A stretch of 64,000 nt of DNA from Pachypanchax playfairii (GCA_006937955.1 SSNP01000083.1:953502-1017501), one strand, 5' to 3'. Counted from the stretch's first letter, positions 12,401-27,400 are shown. The notes: generated from the sequence alone by a model not told the origin. Translations and numbers: made by a program.

Positions 12401-15400
12401 GAAAATGCAGAGATCTGTGATGCATCTTTAACCCCAAAAAGTCTGCTGACATCATGAGAGACAAAAAAAAACAAACAACAACAAGGAATAATTCTCACTG
12501 GTTAGGAATGCTTTAGTGTTTGAATGCTTAAATGGTTTTAGATTAAATATTTCAAAAATATATTGTTTTAAGAATACACATGCATTTTCTACATTTCTAG
12601 TGTCAACCTGTTCAAAGAGCAGAAAGAGTCAAACTGGAGATAAGAGAGCATAGGTTTACAGAGGATGTGCAGGAGGCAGGCAGAAACTGTAAATAAATAC
12701 TGATAAAAACGCTGACAGAGAGGCAAAATTCTAAATACAGAAATGTTTTTTCGAGATAATACTGGAGCTTTAAATAAGGTGCTGAATGAGGTTTATAGTC
12801 AGCTTCAGTTGATTCACTTGGCCCTTGTGCACTCTTAGTGAAGATGCCTCAAAAACTCCTTCCCACCTGCACATCCATCCATCTTGCCACCGACTTTAGA
12901 GCTTGACTCTGAAAAAGCAGGGAAAGTTTCTGGAGAAAGTGCTGTGAGAGACTGCTGTATCTTAACAAGACTCTCTGTTCTCAGAATCAAGTAACCCAGT
13001 TTTGTCCAAGCCTGAGGAGAAGGACTTTTTGTCAAAGTCCTGATTTCCAAATGGGGCTAACATGATGAGTCTGTTGGCGGATTAGCCAAAACTCTTTGTA
13101 CATAGAATGACGTGCTGGACATCGGCCTTGAGACTCAGTTTTTCTGAAGAAGACAACAAATTGCAACCAGTGAAGTCTGCTTCTTTGGTTTAGTGAAGAT
13201 GCAGAGCAGCTCTTCTCCTCCAGGGCCAACACCTACTGTCCGTTGCTCTTTTCCATAGTGGATCACATTTCACAGTTGGATGTGGACATTCTAGCACAAC
13301 CATAACTCGTTGCCTCCCAGTCTACATTTCTCCCAGAGGAAAGGGTACTGCCAATGCTGGACATGGTATACAGACAAGTTATTTTCCTGATTTTGGTTGT
13401 CCCTTGATGGCCAGTGAAGTCATGGTATAATCAGCCTGTTGACAGCCTAGACCTGGCAAATCACTGTCTGCCAGAACCTCCTCAAAGACCGGGTAGAGAA
13501 ATTTCATCCACATCCAGAACTGTGGATGCTGTGTGCCTGAGTGAGGTAACCAATTACCCAAGGGCCTCCCCTTGGCTTTAATTTCAACCATCTGGCCTGG
13601 TAGTGCACCTTCTACTAGGGGCTGACATGCTTTTAAATGGCGGGCTTTTGAACAGGTGTCAGGACAACACATAGAGGCAAAGCTCTATTTTGGCAGAGAT
13701 ACTCTCAGTGGATAGTGGAGTCTCTACTCTTGCTTACAACAGAGTAACTGTACATCACTGTATGAAAGCTAATTCAATCAGGGGTGTGGCAACATCATGG
13801 GCTCTATTTAGGAGGAAGCCTATGAACGAAAACTGTACTGCAGCTGATTAGTCTTCACCACACACTTTTTGTCTGGTTTTATGTGATGAATTGGACTCAG
13901 ATTTGATGGCTGCTCTGGGTTGTGTTATATGTCCCATCCTTACTGTTTTGTCCTGGGTGAATTAATTTACACTTAATTTTCCCTGAAGAAGAGAAACAAG
14001 GTACAACAACTCATTGCCCCACTACCCAACTGGGCTCAGTGATAGAGCAGCTATCAAACTGAGTGATGAAGATGATGATGATAGATGTTTTTAAGTGTGG
14101 GTGTGACCTGCCACTGATCATCATACCCCCTTTTGCTGAAAGGTATAATTAGAGGTATTTTGAGTGAAGACAAGCAAATATCCCAAACTTCTACATACAT
14201 TTTATCTGTTCCTGTCCTTCAGGGAGCTGTAGTTACGTGCATAACACTGTGTTGAAGAGTGTTTGAGTGCATGTGTGTGTAAACTCGCGCACTGGAATTC
14301 ATTTGGATGGCTTGAACAAAAGTGAGTCTGCCACTTCTATTTATTATTAATTGACATCGGAGAAGAGCATTCATGCTTGTCGTTCTGGCTGTCTACAATC
14401 TTACAGTCTGGCTGATCGGCTTAAAAAGAAGCCTGAAGCTGGAAACCGGAAAATCAATTTGGTAGAGCATGTTCCATGGATAAGCAAAAGGTCAGGGTGA
14501 GAGGTAGGTTCTTATGGAGGTTGCAGACAATGTGATGAAATCAGAATGTTTGTGCCAGTTTGTGCAAGATGGAAAATGATAGAACCAGAAGGGAAAGAGA
14601 CAGCCAAGCCAGTACTAAAGAGGGTATGGAAACAGGGAGGGACACACAGTTAAGACCATGCTTAGCATGCTGCTGGCTGAAAGCTGTAGCATAAACACGT
14701 TTCAAACCGGAAGAGACTCAATGCTCTGTTGCCATGCACAGCAGGGAAGGAAACAGGAAGCTGTGCTCTCATAGGCAAGTTTGTTGGCCAATCTGAGTCC
14801 AGCGAATGTTAATAAAGGCTGCACAGTGGCGCAGTTGATAGAGCTGTTGCCTTGCAGCAAGACGGTCCTGGGTTCAAATCCGGGCTGTGGCCTATCTGCA
14901 TGGAGTTTGCATGTTCTCCCTGTGTATGTGTGGATTTTCTCTGGGGACTCCAGTTTCCTCCCACAGTCCAAAAACATGCAAGAGGTTAACTGGCAACTCT
15001 AAATTGTCCCTAGATGTGACTGTGCGTCTGAATAGTTGTTTGTCTATGTGTGGCCCTGTGATGGACCAAGAAAAGGAAGAAGCAGGTTTAGAAAATGGAT
15101 GGATGGATGAAATATTAATGAGTTGCAGCCCGAAGCCTGACAAAGTCAGCTGAATCTTTAAATTAGTGTTTCCTAAAGCTTTTTAGATATAAAATGTTTC
15201 ATATTACAGGTTAATACTTCAGAAATAACCGCAAAGTCTTGAAATTTATGTGAAATGGACTCTTTAAGTACCACGTTAGAAAATACTGTTATACTATATG
15301 AGTAAAAATGCCAACTCCCCAACACTACTCTTGTTGAGATGTGGAGTTTAAAATTGAATCCTTCATATATTTACTGCAAATAACAGCATAGGAAACATTA

Positions 15401-18400
15401 TGATGTGGGTGCTTCTTTTGCTCCATAACAACTAAATACAAATGTGAATTAAATTACTTCATTATTTTGCACATTTTTTCTGTTTGCCCTTATGTTGGCG
15501 GCTGCCTTGGGAGACTGGGGTTAAAATGTGTCTCCCATGGTAATTTAGTTGTGCTGTACTGTATAATATCTTTAGTGCACTTAATTTCCTAAAGGGGACC
15601 TTCCCGAGGGATTAATAAAGTATACCTTACCTTACCTTACCTTACCTTACCTTACCTCGCCTCGCCTCGCCTCGCCTCGCCTCGCCTCGCCTCGCCTCAC
15701 CTCACCTCACCTTACCTGTTCTCAAAATATTCACCACTAAACTTTCTGGACTGCTCCTGCCACCCCCTTTGCTTGTTCCCTGCTTTTTGTGTGTCTCTGA
15801 GTCTCCCCTCTGTAAATTCTTTAATCATGAAATTAGAGACCTGCTCGGGCCTATATTCTGAGCCTTGCCTGGCCCGATAGATTTTCAGATTTAACAAGCC
15901 CGAACCCGACCCGCCCCCCTTTTTTGTGCATGATCGAACAACGCAGTAACAGTTGACCTTATTTTGACATAAAAAAAAACATATTTAAGTATGCTTCTTG
16001 GCATCATGCAGATGCCCCCAACACAGCATCAGCAGTGTTGGGGGAAAGTCCATTCCTCCTCTCCTCGATGACCTGTCCAGCTGCACTAAACGTGCACTCC
16101 TTGCTGCTGCTGCAGGGGCACTTAGCACCGAGCGGACCAGACGTGCCTGTAGCAATAACTCCAGAGGCAGTCGCTGGCGTTTGGGGTGTGAGAGAGCAGG
16201 TGGCCGGTGAGAGAGGGAGTGGGGCAGGAGAAGTGGGTGTTGCATTCAAATGTTGCCATTTAAGTTGAATAAACAATGAACACAACACATCACTTTAAAT
16301 TGCTGGTAAAAATAAAAGGCCCGAGCCCGGCCCGGCCCGTGTCTGACGTGTCCACCCCCGAGGGGCCTAAAGCCCGGCCTGCAGGTCTTCAGACTAAAAG
16401 TTCGGGGGGTCTGGAACCCATACTCATGTTGTTAGGATCTCACAGAAAGATGGGTGTCATCTCGGAGAAGCTGCAGGTTCGGCTCAGTGTGGCTCACTGT
16501 TTTCATGTGATTTGGTCCATTTCGGCTGTTTCGGATTTCCACAGGAAAGTGTACCATATGGACTCAAGGCTAATGAATTCTGCAGTTCTGCCCTAATCTC
16601 TTGTATCTTATTTAGGCTGAGCCTGATGGCCAACATTCCAACCTCCCCTGAGGAAATGCTGCCGGGACACTCGCCTCCCATCTCCTGCCCCCCTCCCACT
16701 CAAGATGCCAGCTGGTGAACAGACTCTCAAGAACAGTGATTCCTGACAAAACATCTGAGAGCGCTGCTCAGCAACAGTGTTTACATTCCTCTCACACACA
16801 TAGCCACATCATACGTTGCACTCACACCCATTAATGTCCTCACTATGTCACGTCGTACTTGTTCCCTGCTGAGGTGGGTTTTTTTTTTCAATCTCAAACA
16901 TATCCACAAGAGGGAGCTGCGTGAGAGGAATTTTTTTTCTCCTCCCTTTTTCCTTATGTGGCCTCTGAGCTTTCTGGTTCCTAGGTATAAGTTTATACGT
17001 ACATACGGTATATGTCTGTATGTGTATCTTATATACTCTCATTTGGCGCTGGGAGAGTAAGAGTAAAAATATGTATCCAAAGTAATTTTCATTGTACTTG
17101 TGCTCTGTACTTGTATAATGACAATAAATCTCTCATTCGTTTGTTCGTTCGTTCGTTCGTTCGTTCATTCCCGTCAGAGGCCAAGACTGTGATTTACTTG
17201 AACCAATTATCTTTGTGCTTCTTACCTTGACACACTTCAGCTAGTGGTGATTAACTAGCTCATTTGACTAAATACTAGACACCAACATTTCTTCTAAGTT
17301 CTGCCAAAAGTATTTGTACAGCTGTTTCCCAACCACAGTCTTAAAGCATTATACTTCATAAAATTTGGCAAATGACAGAGAAAAACTTAATACAAAAAAC
17401 AAACACTGACCTTCAAACAAAAATATGTTAGATTAGCTACAAAGACGGCAAAGATAAACCTGGCATATTTATTTATTGGTGTATTTATTTATTTATGCTA
17501 ATGGTCTCTCACAAGATTAAATTTTGTTAAATAAATGACTGTTTTAAGTCTGTTATTTCCTGAAAACACAAACATTTATCTAGCATAAATTAGTGAATAT
17601 GTTGTAACAAGAAGGGGAATGAAGCAACTACTTGTTTTAGGGATGAGAAAGAGAAGCTCGACAGCTCTGAAAGCAACAGTTTAATAAACCAGCTGAACAC
17701 AAGAAAAAGATTCTATGGAGCAGCATGATTCATGATTCTGTTTTCTGTTGTTTGTTTCCTTCATTTTTTAAATTGCTTATTAGAGATTCTGTCTTTTCAA
17801 GTTCAAACTATCTCTGACTTCTCACACAATAAAAAACTGAGAGTGTAGAGCTGAGTTACCTACACAAATAAACATCTGAAATTATAGGCTCTTTGAGTGT
17901 ATGTGTATATATAGTATAGTAAATTTATCTAATGAAGGTGGCAATGAAGCATATGAGAGGCTGAATTATTTTTCTGTTAACTAATACAATAATTAACTAA
18001 ATGCTGGTAAAATCAAACTGTTGATGATTTAGAAGGGAAGAAAACAGAAAGCAAATAATAATAATCAGCAAAGACAAATTGTTCCATCTTTAAATATTTG
18101 GATGTCTGTTCAAACAGATTCAAATGAAGAGCAGTGAGGTGGTGATCTAACAGGGAGTTTTAAATAAAAGGAGGCTTCAATTATTTAACAATGGAAAGAA
18201 AAGCCTCTGCGTATTTTATCAGAGGATCTTGACAAGTCTGCTTCTTCCTGGTGGTAGCGATGGTGCAGCGTCACAACTGAGGATAAAAATAGTATCCAGA
18301 CCATCAGGAAGTTTGGCTCTGTGGGATGTCTGCATAAAACCACTGGGTTAAAGAGCAGGTGGAGACAGCTGTTAATTGGTGAAATATACTGAAGATTACA

Positions 18401-21400
18401 TAATCCCAGTCGTGTGTGTGTGCACACGCACACGCATGCATGCGCACGTGTGCGTGCTGTAGTGCTCATTAATTAAGGAGTCTGGATACAGTTTCTTATG
18501 TTGGAAGCCGTGTTAATGGATTTGAAAAGTCATTGGAATTCCAGAAATAGGGACACGCTGGTACATAAAGAGCATTTGTGCAGTTTGAAACTACATTAAA
18601 AAACATTAAGTTGGATTCAAGTCTTTAATTAGACTCATAAAGGAGGATTAATAAGATACATTTTTTTCTAGTCAACTGTTAAATTATATAAAAGTTAGAC
18701 CTTCTTATAATTCCAGAGTAGTGCTACACGTGGTAGTTTGTTCTGCAATATCAGTTTTTATCCTTTTTGAGTATTTATTTCGCATTTCGTATTCATTCCA
18801 CACATTTATGAATGCAGCTCCTGATCTATTCCTAAAAGTGGAACAGACCCCCTTTACCCCCTGCACTTAAACCAACTGCTGGGGAGTAACAGCAATATAA
18901 TCTGGCCCACATACGCACAAGAAACATTTTGGAGCGCACCGCATCCTGAAAAGCAGGTGTTGGTGTTTGGACCGCACTGGGGGGAACTTTACGCAACAGC
19001 CAAGGCTGCCCTGCACTGTTGTTTGCTGTATGTAACACAACATCTTAGAGCGAAGCCTGAAGATGTCTTTGCTGCAGCTCAACAATATATTTTTTTCCTC
19101 TTCCGCTTATATCTGAAGCTCCAATGGCTCGAAATTAATTTTCCGTTTGCGTCTTTCTTGCGCTTGCAAGAGAATAGCCCCGTCAAAATCCTAATTTGAA
19201 TATTGCTTTTTGCGCCGGTTAACAATCGCCCAATCAGCCTTAGTAGATCACCCGCAAATCAGGAACATGCCCTTGGCGCAAAATTTTTGCGGCGCACACA
19301 ATTTTGCGCTCCGTACTTGGAATATTGATAAATCAGGCCCTAAGTGTTTAATCTTTAGTGCAAGAGAGCTATGAACAAGTAATTCTTTCCCATGATAGAA
19401 TTAAAAAAGCATCCTTTGATCTGTAGAAACTTCTGCTCCAAGGTCTATGTACCTCTATGGGGGAGTCTTGCTTCAAGATAAGAGCCAACGTAATAAATTC
19501 TGATATGCATGTGTGCCAAGAGATGCCATGGTGGGAAAATGTGATTTTGTTATCCATTAAAGAGGGATGGACTTCGCGAACCTCCTTATAAAGTATAATT
19601 TTGTAATATCTCATTCAGTGACAGTGAGGCTGCTGTAAAATGCTGTACTTACACTGACTCCTTGTCAAGTAAATTTCTAAATCTTATATTCTATGTCTGT
19701 GATTCTTCTCTTGTCTGAGGGTTTAACTGCATTTTGGTGTCGAGGAACAATTTCCCTGACAGCTATTGTGTCAAAAACTCCAGAAGACACAGGTAGATGC
19801 CTCCACAATCACCTGGATTAAGGACTACCTCACAAACAGACCACAATTTGTGAGACTGAAGGATTGTGTGTGTGACCAGGTGATCAGCAGCATAGGAGCA
19901 CCACAGGGGACTGTACTCTCACCATTACTTTTCACTCTGTACACCTCAGACTTTCAGTACAGGTCAGAGTCCTGTCATCTGCAGAAATACTCTGATGACG
20001 CTTGTTGATGGATCAGAAATGGACAAGAGACTGGGTACAGAGAACAGGTGGACCACTTTATGTCCTGGTGTGCAAACAATTATCTCATCAGATTAAAGAG
20101 TTTAATTAACAAAGAGTAAAACCAATTTATTAAATCTCACTGTACAATCTTTAAAAAACTAAATAACCAGATAAAAAAAGTGCTGAATGATTTGAACTGA
20201 ACAATTTACAAATGTCAAAATGATGTGTGCTTTACATTTCATGACTACATGCTCTGCCTGTAGGAGATGTATTTTATGTGTAATAGGATTACATAAAAGA
20301 CCCTGAAAACTTAAAATGCATCAATTTCTATCATTTAATGATTGTACAGTGGGGCAAAAAAGTATTTAGTCAGCCACCAATTGTGTAAGTTCTCCCACTT
20401 AAAAAGATCAGAGAGGCCTGTAATTTTCATCATAGGTATACCTCAACTATGAGAGACAAAATGAGGAAAAAAAATCCAGAAAATCACATTGTCTGATTTT
20501 TAAAGAATTTATTTGCAAATTATGGTGGAAAATAAGTATTTGGTCAATAACAAAAGTTAATCTCAATACTTTCTTATATAGCCTTTGTTGGCAATGACAG
20601 AGGTCAAACGTTTTCTGTAAGTCTTCACAAGGTTTTCACACACTGTTGCTGGTATTTTGGCCCATTCCTCCATGCAGATCTCCTCTAGAGCAGTGATGTT
20701 TTGGGGCTGACGCTGGGCAACACGGACTTTCAACTCCCTCCAGAGATTTTCTATGGGGTTGAGATCTGGAGACTGGCTAGGCCACTCCAGGACCTTGAAA
20801 TGCTTCTTACGAAGCCACTCCTTCGTTGCCCGGGCGGTGTGTTTGGGATCATTGTCATGCTGAAAGACCCAGCCACGTCTCATTTTCAATGCCCTTGCTG
20901 ATGGAAGGAGGTTTTCACTCAAAATCTTACGATACATGGCCCCATTCATTCTTTCCTTTACACGGATCAGTCGTCCTGGTCCCCTTGCAGAAAAACAGCC
21001 CCAAAGCATGATGTTTCCACCCCCATGCTTTACAGTAGGTATAGTGTTCTTTGGATTCAACTCAGCATTCTTTCCCCTCCAAACACGACAAGTTGAGTTT
21101 CTACCAAAAAGTTCTATTTTGGTTTCATCTGACCATATGATGTTCTCCCAATCCTCTTCTGGATCATCCAAATGCTCTCTAGCAAACCGCAGACGGGCCT
21201 GGACGTGTCCTGGCTTCAGCAGGGGGACACGTCTGGCACTGCAGGATTTGAGTCCCTGGCGGCGTAGTGTGTTACTGATGGTAGCCTTTGTTACTTTGGT
21301 CCCAGCTCTCTGCAGGTCATTCACTAGGTCCCTCCGTGTGGTTCTGGGATTTTTGCTCACCGTTCTTGTGATCATTTTGACCCCACGGGGTGAGATCTTG

Positions 21401-24400
21401 CGTGGAGCCCCAGATCGAGGGAGATTATCAGTGGTCTTGTATGTCTTCCATTTTCTAATAATTGCTCCCACAGTTGATTTCTTCACACCAAGCTGCTTAC
21501 CTATTGCAGATTCAGTCTTCCCAGCCTGGTGAAGGTCTACAATTTTGTTTCTGGTGTCCTTTGACAGCTCTTTGGTCTTGGCCATAGTGGAGTTTGGAGC
21601 GTGACTGTTTGAGGTTGTGGACAGGTGTCTTTTATACTGATAACGAGTTCACACAGGTGCCATTAATACAGGTAACGAGTGGAGGACCGAGGAGCCTCTT
21701 AAAGAAGTTACAGGTCTGTGAAAGCCAGAAATCTTACTTGTTTGTAGGTGACCAAATACTTATTTTCCACCATAATTTGCAAATAAATTCTTTAAAAATC
21801 AGACAATGTGATTTTCTGGATTTATTTTCCTCATTTTGTCTCTCATAGTTGAGGTATACCTATGATGAAAATTACAGGCCTCTCTGATCTTTTTAAGTGG
21901 GAGAACTTACACAATTGGTGGCTGACTAAATACTTGTTTGCCCCACTGTAAGCTCATAACCTGTGGATAAAAACATGAGCCTCTAACCCACAGTATCAAG
22001 AAACTGTTGCTGCTCTAACATGGAACTATAAATAAATAAATCTTTTTCTATCTGCTTATGTAGCTTGGAGCTTTTCTGTACTGATAAACACCCTCTGATG
22101 TTGAGGGACTCTTTATAGAGGAATAGTCAGAGCCACTCGGCAATGTTTGCTGAAAATTATATTTTTCCAAATGGTGATTTATCTAACTGATATATATATA
22201 AAAAAAGTGTTTCGTTTTAAGAACTCCCCATGATTTAGTTTCAAGTTTTATTTTTTTGCATCTGTGTTGCACTGAGGAATGTTTGTGTTTTATGTCCCTC
22301 TCTGTACCTTCAGGGGCAGGACCTCCTTGTTGATGGAGAAGAATGAGGCCATAGCTTTTGTCCAGGAGGCAAGGCCAGCCACGTTCCCGCACACCCTCTT
22401 GGCTGTTTCAATGTTGTAGTCCGGCATTTCAAAATAAGGCTGCAGCAGCTCCACCGTTTCTTCATTAATCGTGTCTTTAGGGAATTGCTTCAAGACAAAA
22501 GACAAAATACACACACTTGCATGCAACCAGGTGACTTTTTCTATTGTTTACAGTCGTGGTAGTAAGTATTTCATACAGTATGTGATGCATAAAGTACTCA
22601 TACATATAAACAGAAGGATGGATAATGAAGCTGCACTGAATGATTCAAAGTGAATCACAGAGACAGAAGAGAAAACAACGTTCTTCAGAAAGTTAATGAA
22701 CCTTCAAGAAATTAAATTTTAATTCTTTTATTAACATGATCTATGAGCTTCCCATTTCTTCAGCCTTCATGGAAATAGGTTTAACTAAACTCATCTAAAG
22801 TATGTAAGATTATTAACCATGATTTAATTTTTTTTTAAATCCTGTAAGATAGATTAAATTCAAACTTGTTGAATTGTATTTTACATATAGGGGAGAGAGC
22901 TTTCTGCAGCACGTTCATAGATGTAATGTGGGAAAGTGCACCTGTAAGCTGCCCAGGAAGTTTCCAGCTGTCATCAGTTTCAGAGACTCCTGCCAGGAGG
23001 GAGTGTTGCAGTTTTTCTCAGGATCGATCTTCACTGTATTGACCCGTCTCTGGAAGAGCAGCAGCACACAGTCCATGATCCTCATGATGAGGTGGGGAGG
23101 ACGGCCAAGAGTTCTTACTGTAGCGATGTCTGAAGGCTTTATTGTCTGTGTGAACAAGGATGGAAAAGGTTTAGGTACAGATAGGTTCAGTGCTCCGTGA
23201 GCTCTGAGGGACCAGAAAGCTTTCCATATTACAGTTTGTATGACTCCAAGCAGATAGGAAGAGAAACAATTTAAAAATCAGAAGGGGATCACAGCACCTT
23301 GCCAGAACAAAGGAACCAATTTTGGCCAAGTGCTTTAGGCACCAGAACTCACCACTGCTCATTTTACATTTTAAAAAACAAAACAATGTTAAACTAAATC
23401 TTTATTAACAAGCAACATGACCACAGAGAATATAATTATATGAGTTTATCTGCAGTTCCAGATACAAATATAGGTAAAATGTGAAAAAATAGCTAGAGGG
23501 AGAAAAAAGAAGAGAAAAGAAAGTAAAACACTGAATATAAATTGAAGCCGAATGACCGACTTCATGAGGAGAGCAGAGAATTACCTCAAGGGACGGATTA
23601 AAGTGACAGAGAGCAGAATGAGAAATGTCCCTGAGAGACTGGTTTGGCTTTCACTCAGGACATGTCTGAAGTAAATCTGTCAAAAAATTCAACAGGCAGA
23701 CTTGTTTATCATTTACCTTCAATTTCAATTGCCCATTTTCCTCCTAGTCTCTTTATAATCCTCTTATAAACTGCCACAAGGGAGTTTCTATAAACACTGT
23801 TCTAGTTCACCATGTGAGACTAAAACAGCCATAATTCCATATTTTCTTGACATAATATGATCTTATTTTTGAAATACAGTCATAAAAGATGGTGAGTGAT
23901 AAATATATCTGCTGTTGTCAATTTATTTAGTTACTAGGTAAAAGGTCACTGGTAGAGATACAAAAACAGCAGTTTGTTTAGTCCTTTAGACAAAAAAGCA
24001 GCTTAAATATAATCACCAGATCTACAAAAAAAAGAAATCCTACAATCTTCATCTTTCAGGTAAATTTCCCTTATAATGTAATACATAATTGAAACACACA
24101 GTCATCAAACTGATTAATCTGGATTGGTTGTCTGGGAAATTCACTCCTCCCATGTGGAAAATCAAAATCCAAATTGTAATGGGGGAGCTGCCAAAACAGA
24201 CTGGTAGACAACCATCTACCCAAGAGGACAGCTTTAATTACAAACCAGCTCCAAGTCCCAAAACCACCCAACTAACATCAGAACCACCAGGACAGCAACG
24301 CCAAAAGCAAAAAACCTTGACTCAGCTCCTGTCAGTAGATCAAATTATAAAAGGTCCAACGTTAAACTCTAAAATCCCACAGAGGGAGAGAAGAAGAGGA

Positions 24401-27400
24401 ATATTCTTATGAGTTCAACCAAACAGCTAAACACATTAAACTGCTGACACAATCAGCATACATGAAGAGGAAAGAATTCTGACATGATTACTAATATCAC
24501 GTCTGACATGTTTTATTGATGATTGATTTTGTTTTCCATGTGGAAACATACAGTTAGAAGGAAAAGAGAGTCACTGTTTAGAGATTGAAATTTTCCTCTG
24601 ACACAGTTCTTCTAACATTGATGTAAAACCACACAAATGAAAACCAAATTCAAAATAATGATTAAATTGGAATTGACCTCATAACCATATACAGATTGAT
24701 TTATAAGCAACGTACTTTATAAGATCTAAGATAAGTAGTTTTTCTCCCTGACAAACTAAAATGCTCCAAAGCACCAAACTGCCAAAACTTCTGCTTTTAT
24801 AGACGAGCTCCCACTCGCTCAGTGAATTAAATGGTTTTCTATCCTTTTTACATCCTCATTATTTACTTGATTTCAGTGAAAGCATTAACAGTGTGCACAG
24901 CTTTGGATTTTCTTTTTGCATTATTTTATTGCACGTGTCTGTGTGTGTAGACAGTGATGTAAATAGCTTGAGTTAAAGGCTGCCATGAACGACATAGTAG
25001 AAAATGATATTTCTAAATTATCATGTGACACTTTCTGATTTATTCCTCAGCGAGGCCAAATAAATAGATGAGGCTCTTGACCCAAACTACTTCTTTAATC
25101 TTTGTGAGGAATAAAAATGATTCATGTACCAATTTTTCATGTCCCAGCCTTCCTCTCATTTATCTGTTTGTCTGCTCATAATTTGGTTTTATCAATATAA
25201 ATTAGTTTTATGAATCACTACTTCTTTTTTACTTGTTCTTATCCTTTTTAATGTTTTTATCATTTATTTTTAATCCAGTGTTTCCTCATGGGGGTCGTCC
25301 ACGATGTAGGTTTGTCTGCTCAGTCTACATGGTTGGTCCCGCAGGAATGTCTGTGTTGGGGGGCAGGGGTCCCTCAGTGCAGCCCTGGGGCTGTGCTTTG
25401 GGCCCTGGCATGGTTCCTGTGGTTTCAACCAGGGGCTGGGTAGACTGGCTCGTGGTTGTGGACGAACCCCATACATACATGGTTTCCTCACAGTGTTGTC
25501 AAGCCAGTTGCTCAGTTAATTCTTAATTCAGTTGTTTATTTATTAAGATTTTAATTTAGAGATCTAAATTGTTGTCTGAATTGTTGTTTTTGTGTCTGTC
25601 TGTGTTTAATTGTTTTTATTATGTGAAGCACTTTGTGTTGCTAATAGCAGGAAAAGTGCTACACAAATAAAGTTTGATTTGATTTGATCTCAACAATAGA
25701 CTGGAATAAACATAAATATGAAAAAATTAAAACATATGTGGTGTGAACAGGAAACAACTTGCTCTCTTGTCTAACTGCTCTAATAGTAAATGTTGAAAGT
25801 TTCAGTGTCATCATAAACATTTAGAATATGGTCTTTAATCAGAGATACAAGCTTAAATTTGTGCACCTGATTTATGTAGGATCACCAACAGATTTGTCCA
25901 GTGTAACGTAACCAGAGGACAGATTTCTACCATTTGTATGACCTGATTTATTCTTCATGAGGCTTATGATGATGGTCAAAATATCTAATTTCTATGTAAT
26001 ACTACAGACTCAAAGTAGACATTAGGAGTCAGGTCCCAAAAGAGAAACTAACTTTTTTTTAATTGAACTTTTATAATAATGTTTGTGAGTTTCCTACCTG
26101 CAGCGCAGCCTCTGCCTCCTCCAGAGCAGGACGAGCAGCTTCTAGCTTCTCTTCAGCAGTGGCCTTGTCAGCTGAAATGCTGTCCACTATGGCTTGAGCC
26201 TTGTCCTTTACTTTCTGCACTTCTACTTTAACTCGCTCTGCTGCCTGGGCTTTTACCGTCACCTCCTTCAGCACCTGGAAGAAAAATACATCATGGCCAC
26301 AACTTACTCCTGTTCTATATTTAATACAACAGAAAAATACTGCAGTCTTGTGTCAAAGGGGCACAAAACAATACACAGATGTTATTTATTGTTTAAAACA
26401 AATTAGAAACACTGTATGTCAGGCATAAAAAATACTAGAATATTTGGAATATACTCCAGCAAAACAGTATGAAATAAATAATGCCAGTGCAAAGTGCATT
26501 TTATTTTTCAGGAGAGTTTTAGCTGTACTGAATAACTCAAGGTACCAACTGTAAACCCTGGATTCAGTCCAAGTTATTCATTTTATCATAAACACAAGTA
26601 ACATGCCCAGTCAAATGTGTGTATATATATTTAATAAACAATAAGATTGAGATGTTTTTTGGTAGCTTCACTCTGACTCCAAATACAGACATAGGGTTCT
26701 TGGTGAAGCGTGGTAAGCCAATAATTATAAACTTGAGGGTCATAGTATACGCTGTAGTCCAACTTGTTTCAGCTGAGGTAATTAGTTAAAGGTGCAATAT
26801 GTAAGAATTTTACAGTCAAATACTCACACAACAGTCTAATGTCCTCATGATATTGAAGGTCATTGTAACAGATTTTGATCTCAGCCAACAGCGTGGTGAC
26901 TAGTTTGTCATTTTAAAAATGCTGTTCTGGGACAGAATCATTGTTTACAATAACTATTCCATGTCCAGACTTCCTGGTTCCATAGCGAATCACATGTGAG
27001 TCTGCAAGGCTGCCAGGTCTTCAACACAAGCAGCTGTAGTTTGACAATGACCAGCAGCAAAGAGTAGATAACTTTAAGTAAACCTAAGAAACCACAACAT
27101 CCTTCCCAAAAGCTGAACAAATATAAGAGAAACAAAATGAGGATCAACATTGGAACTGGCAACCCAGCAGAAAAATCAGGGAGGGGAGGGAATGAGTGGC
27201 TGAGAGCGGACGGTTTGCTTTTTCTACGTGAACAAGCCCAGATTTGACCGCGAGGTCTAATTCTTACATACTGCACATGCAAAATGAAGCCATTTCTTTC
27301 TAAACAGAACTTTGAGACAGTAAACCATGTATTTATTTCCACCTGTTTGGATTACTGTAATGCACTTTACATAGGGGTCAGTGCACCCTGCATCTTCATC

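Larger units (their letters stand above)
12391..22307 (-). other. Largest intron (9.9 kb), repeat-rich
   Basis: Splits the microtubule-binding domain (exon 38) from the stalk return helix (exon 39). Holds a SINE-like element, a pentanucleotide array, a hAT remnant, LINE tails, a diverged TIR element, a LINE fragment and an intact Tc1 element, listed separately. 12800-14100 contains no recognisable domain; its ORFs are short and unassigned. Confidence 0.85.

Noticed and set aside
12800..14100. Possible retroelement interior in the large intron
   Set aside because: ORFs are short and carry no recognised gag, protease, integrase or RT motif.
14815..14895. tRNA-like head with a box B
   Set aside because: Does not fold into a full cloverleaf and continues into a known SINE-like body, so not a tRNA gene.
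16004..16288. 94-residue minus ORF as a host gene
   Set aside because: Its C-terminal part is a hAT signature, so it is a transposon relic.
20936..21532. 198-residue plus-strand ORF
   Set aside because: Antisense shadow of the Tc1 transposase; no domain.
26938..27342. 134-residue minus ORF
   Set aside because: Overlaps a MITE and its right flank; no domain.
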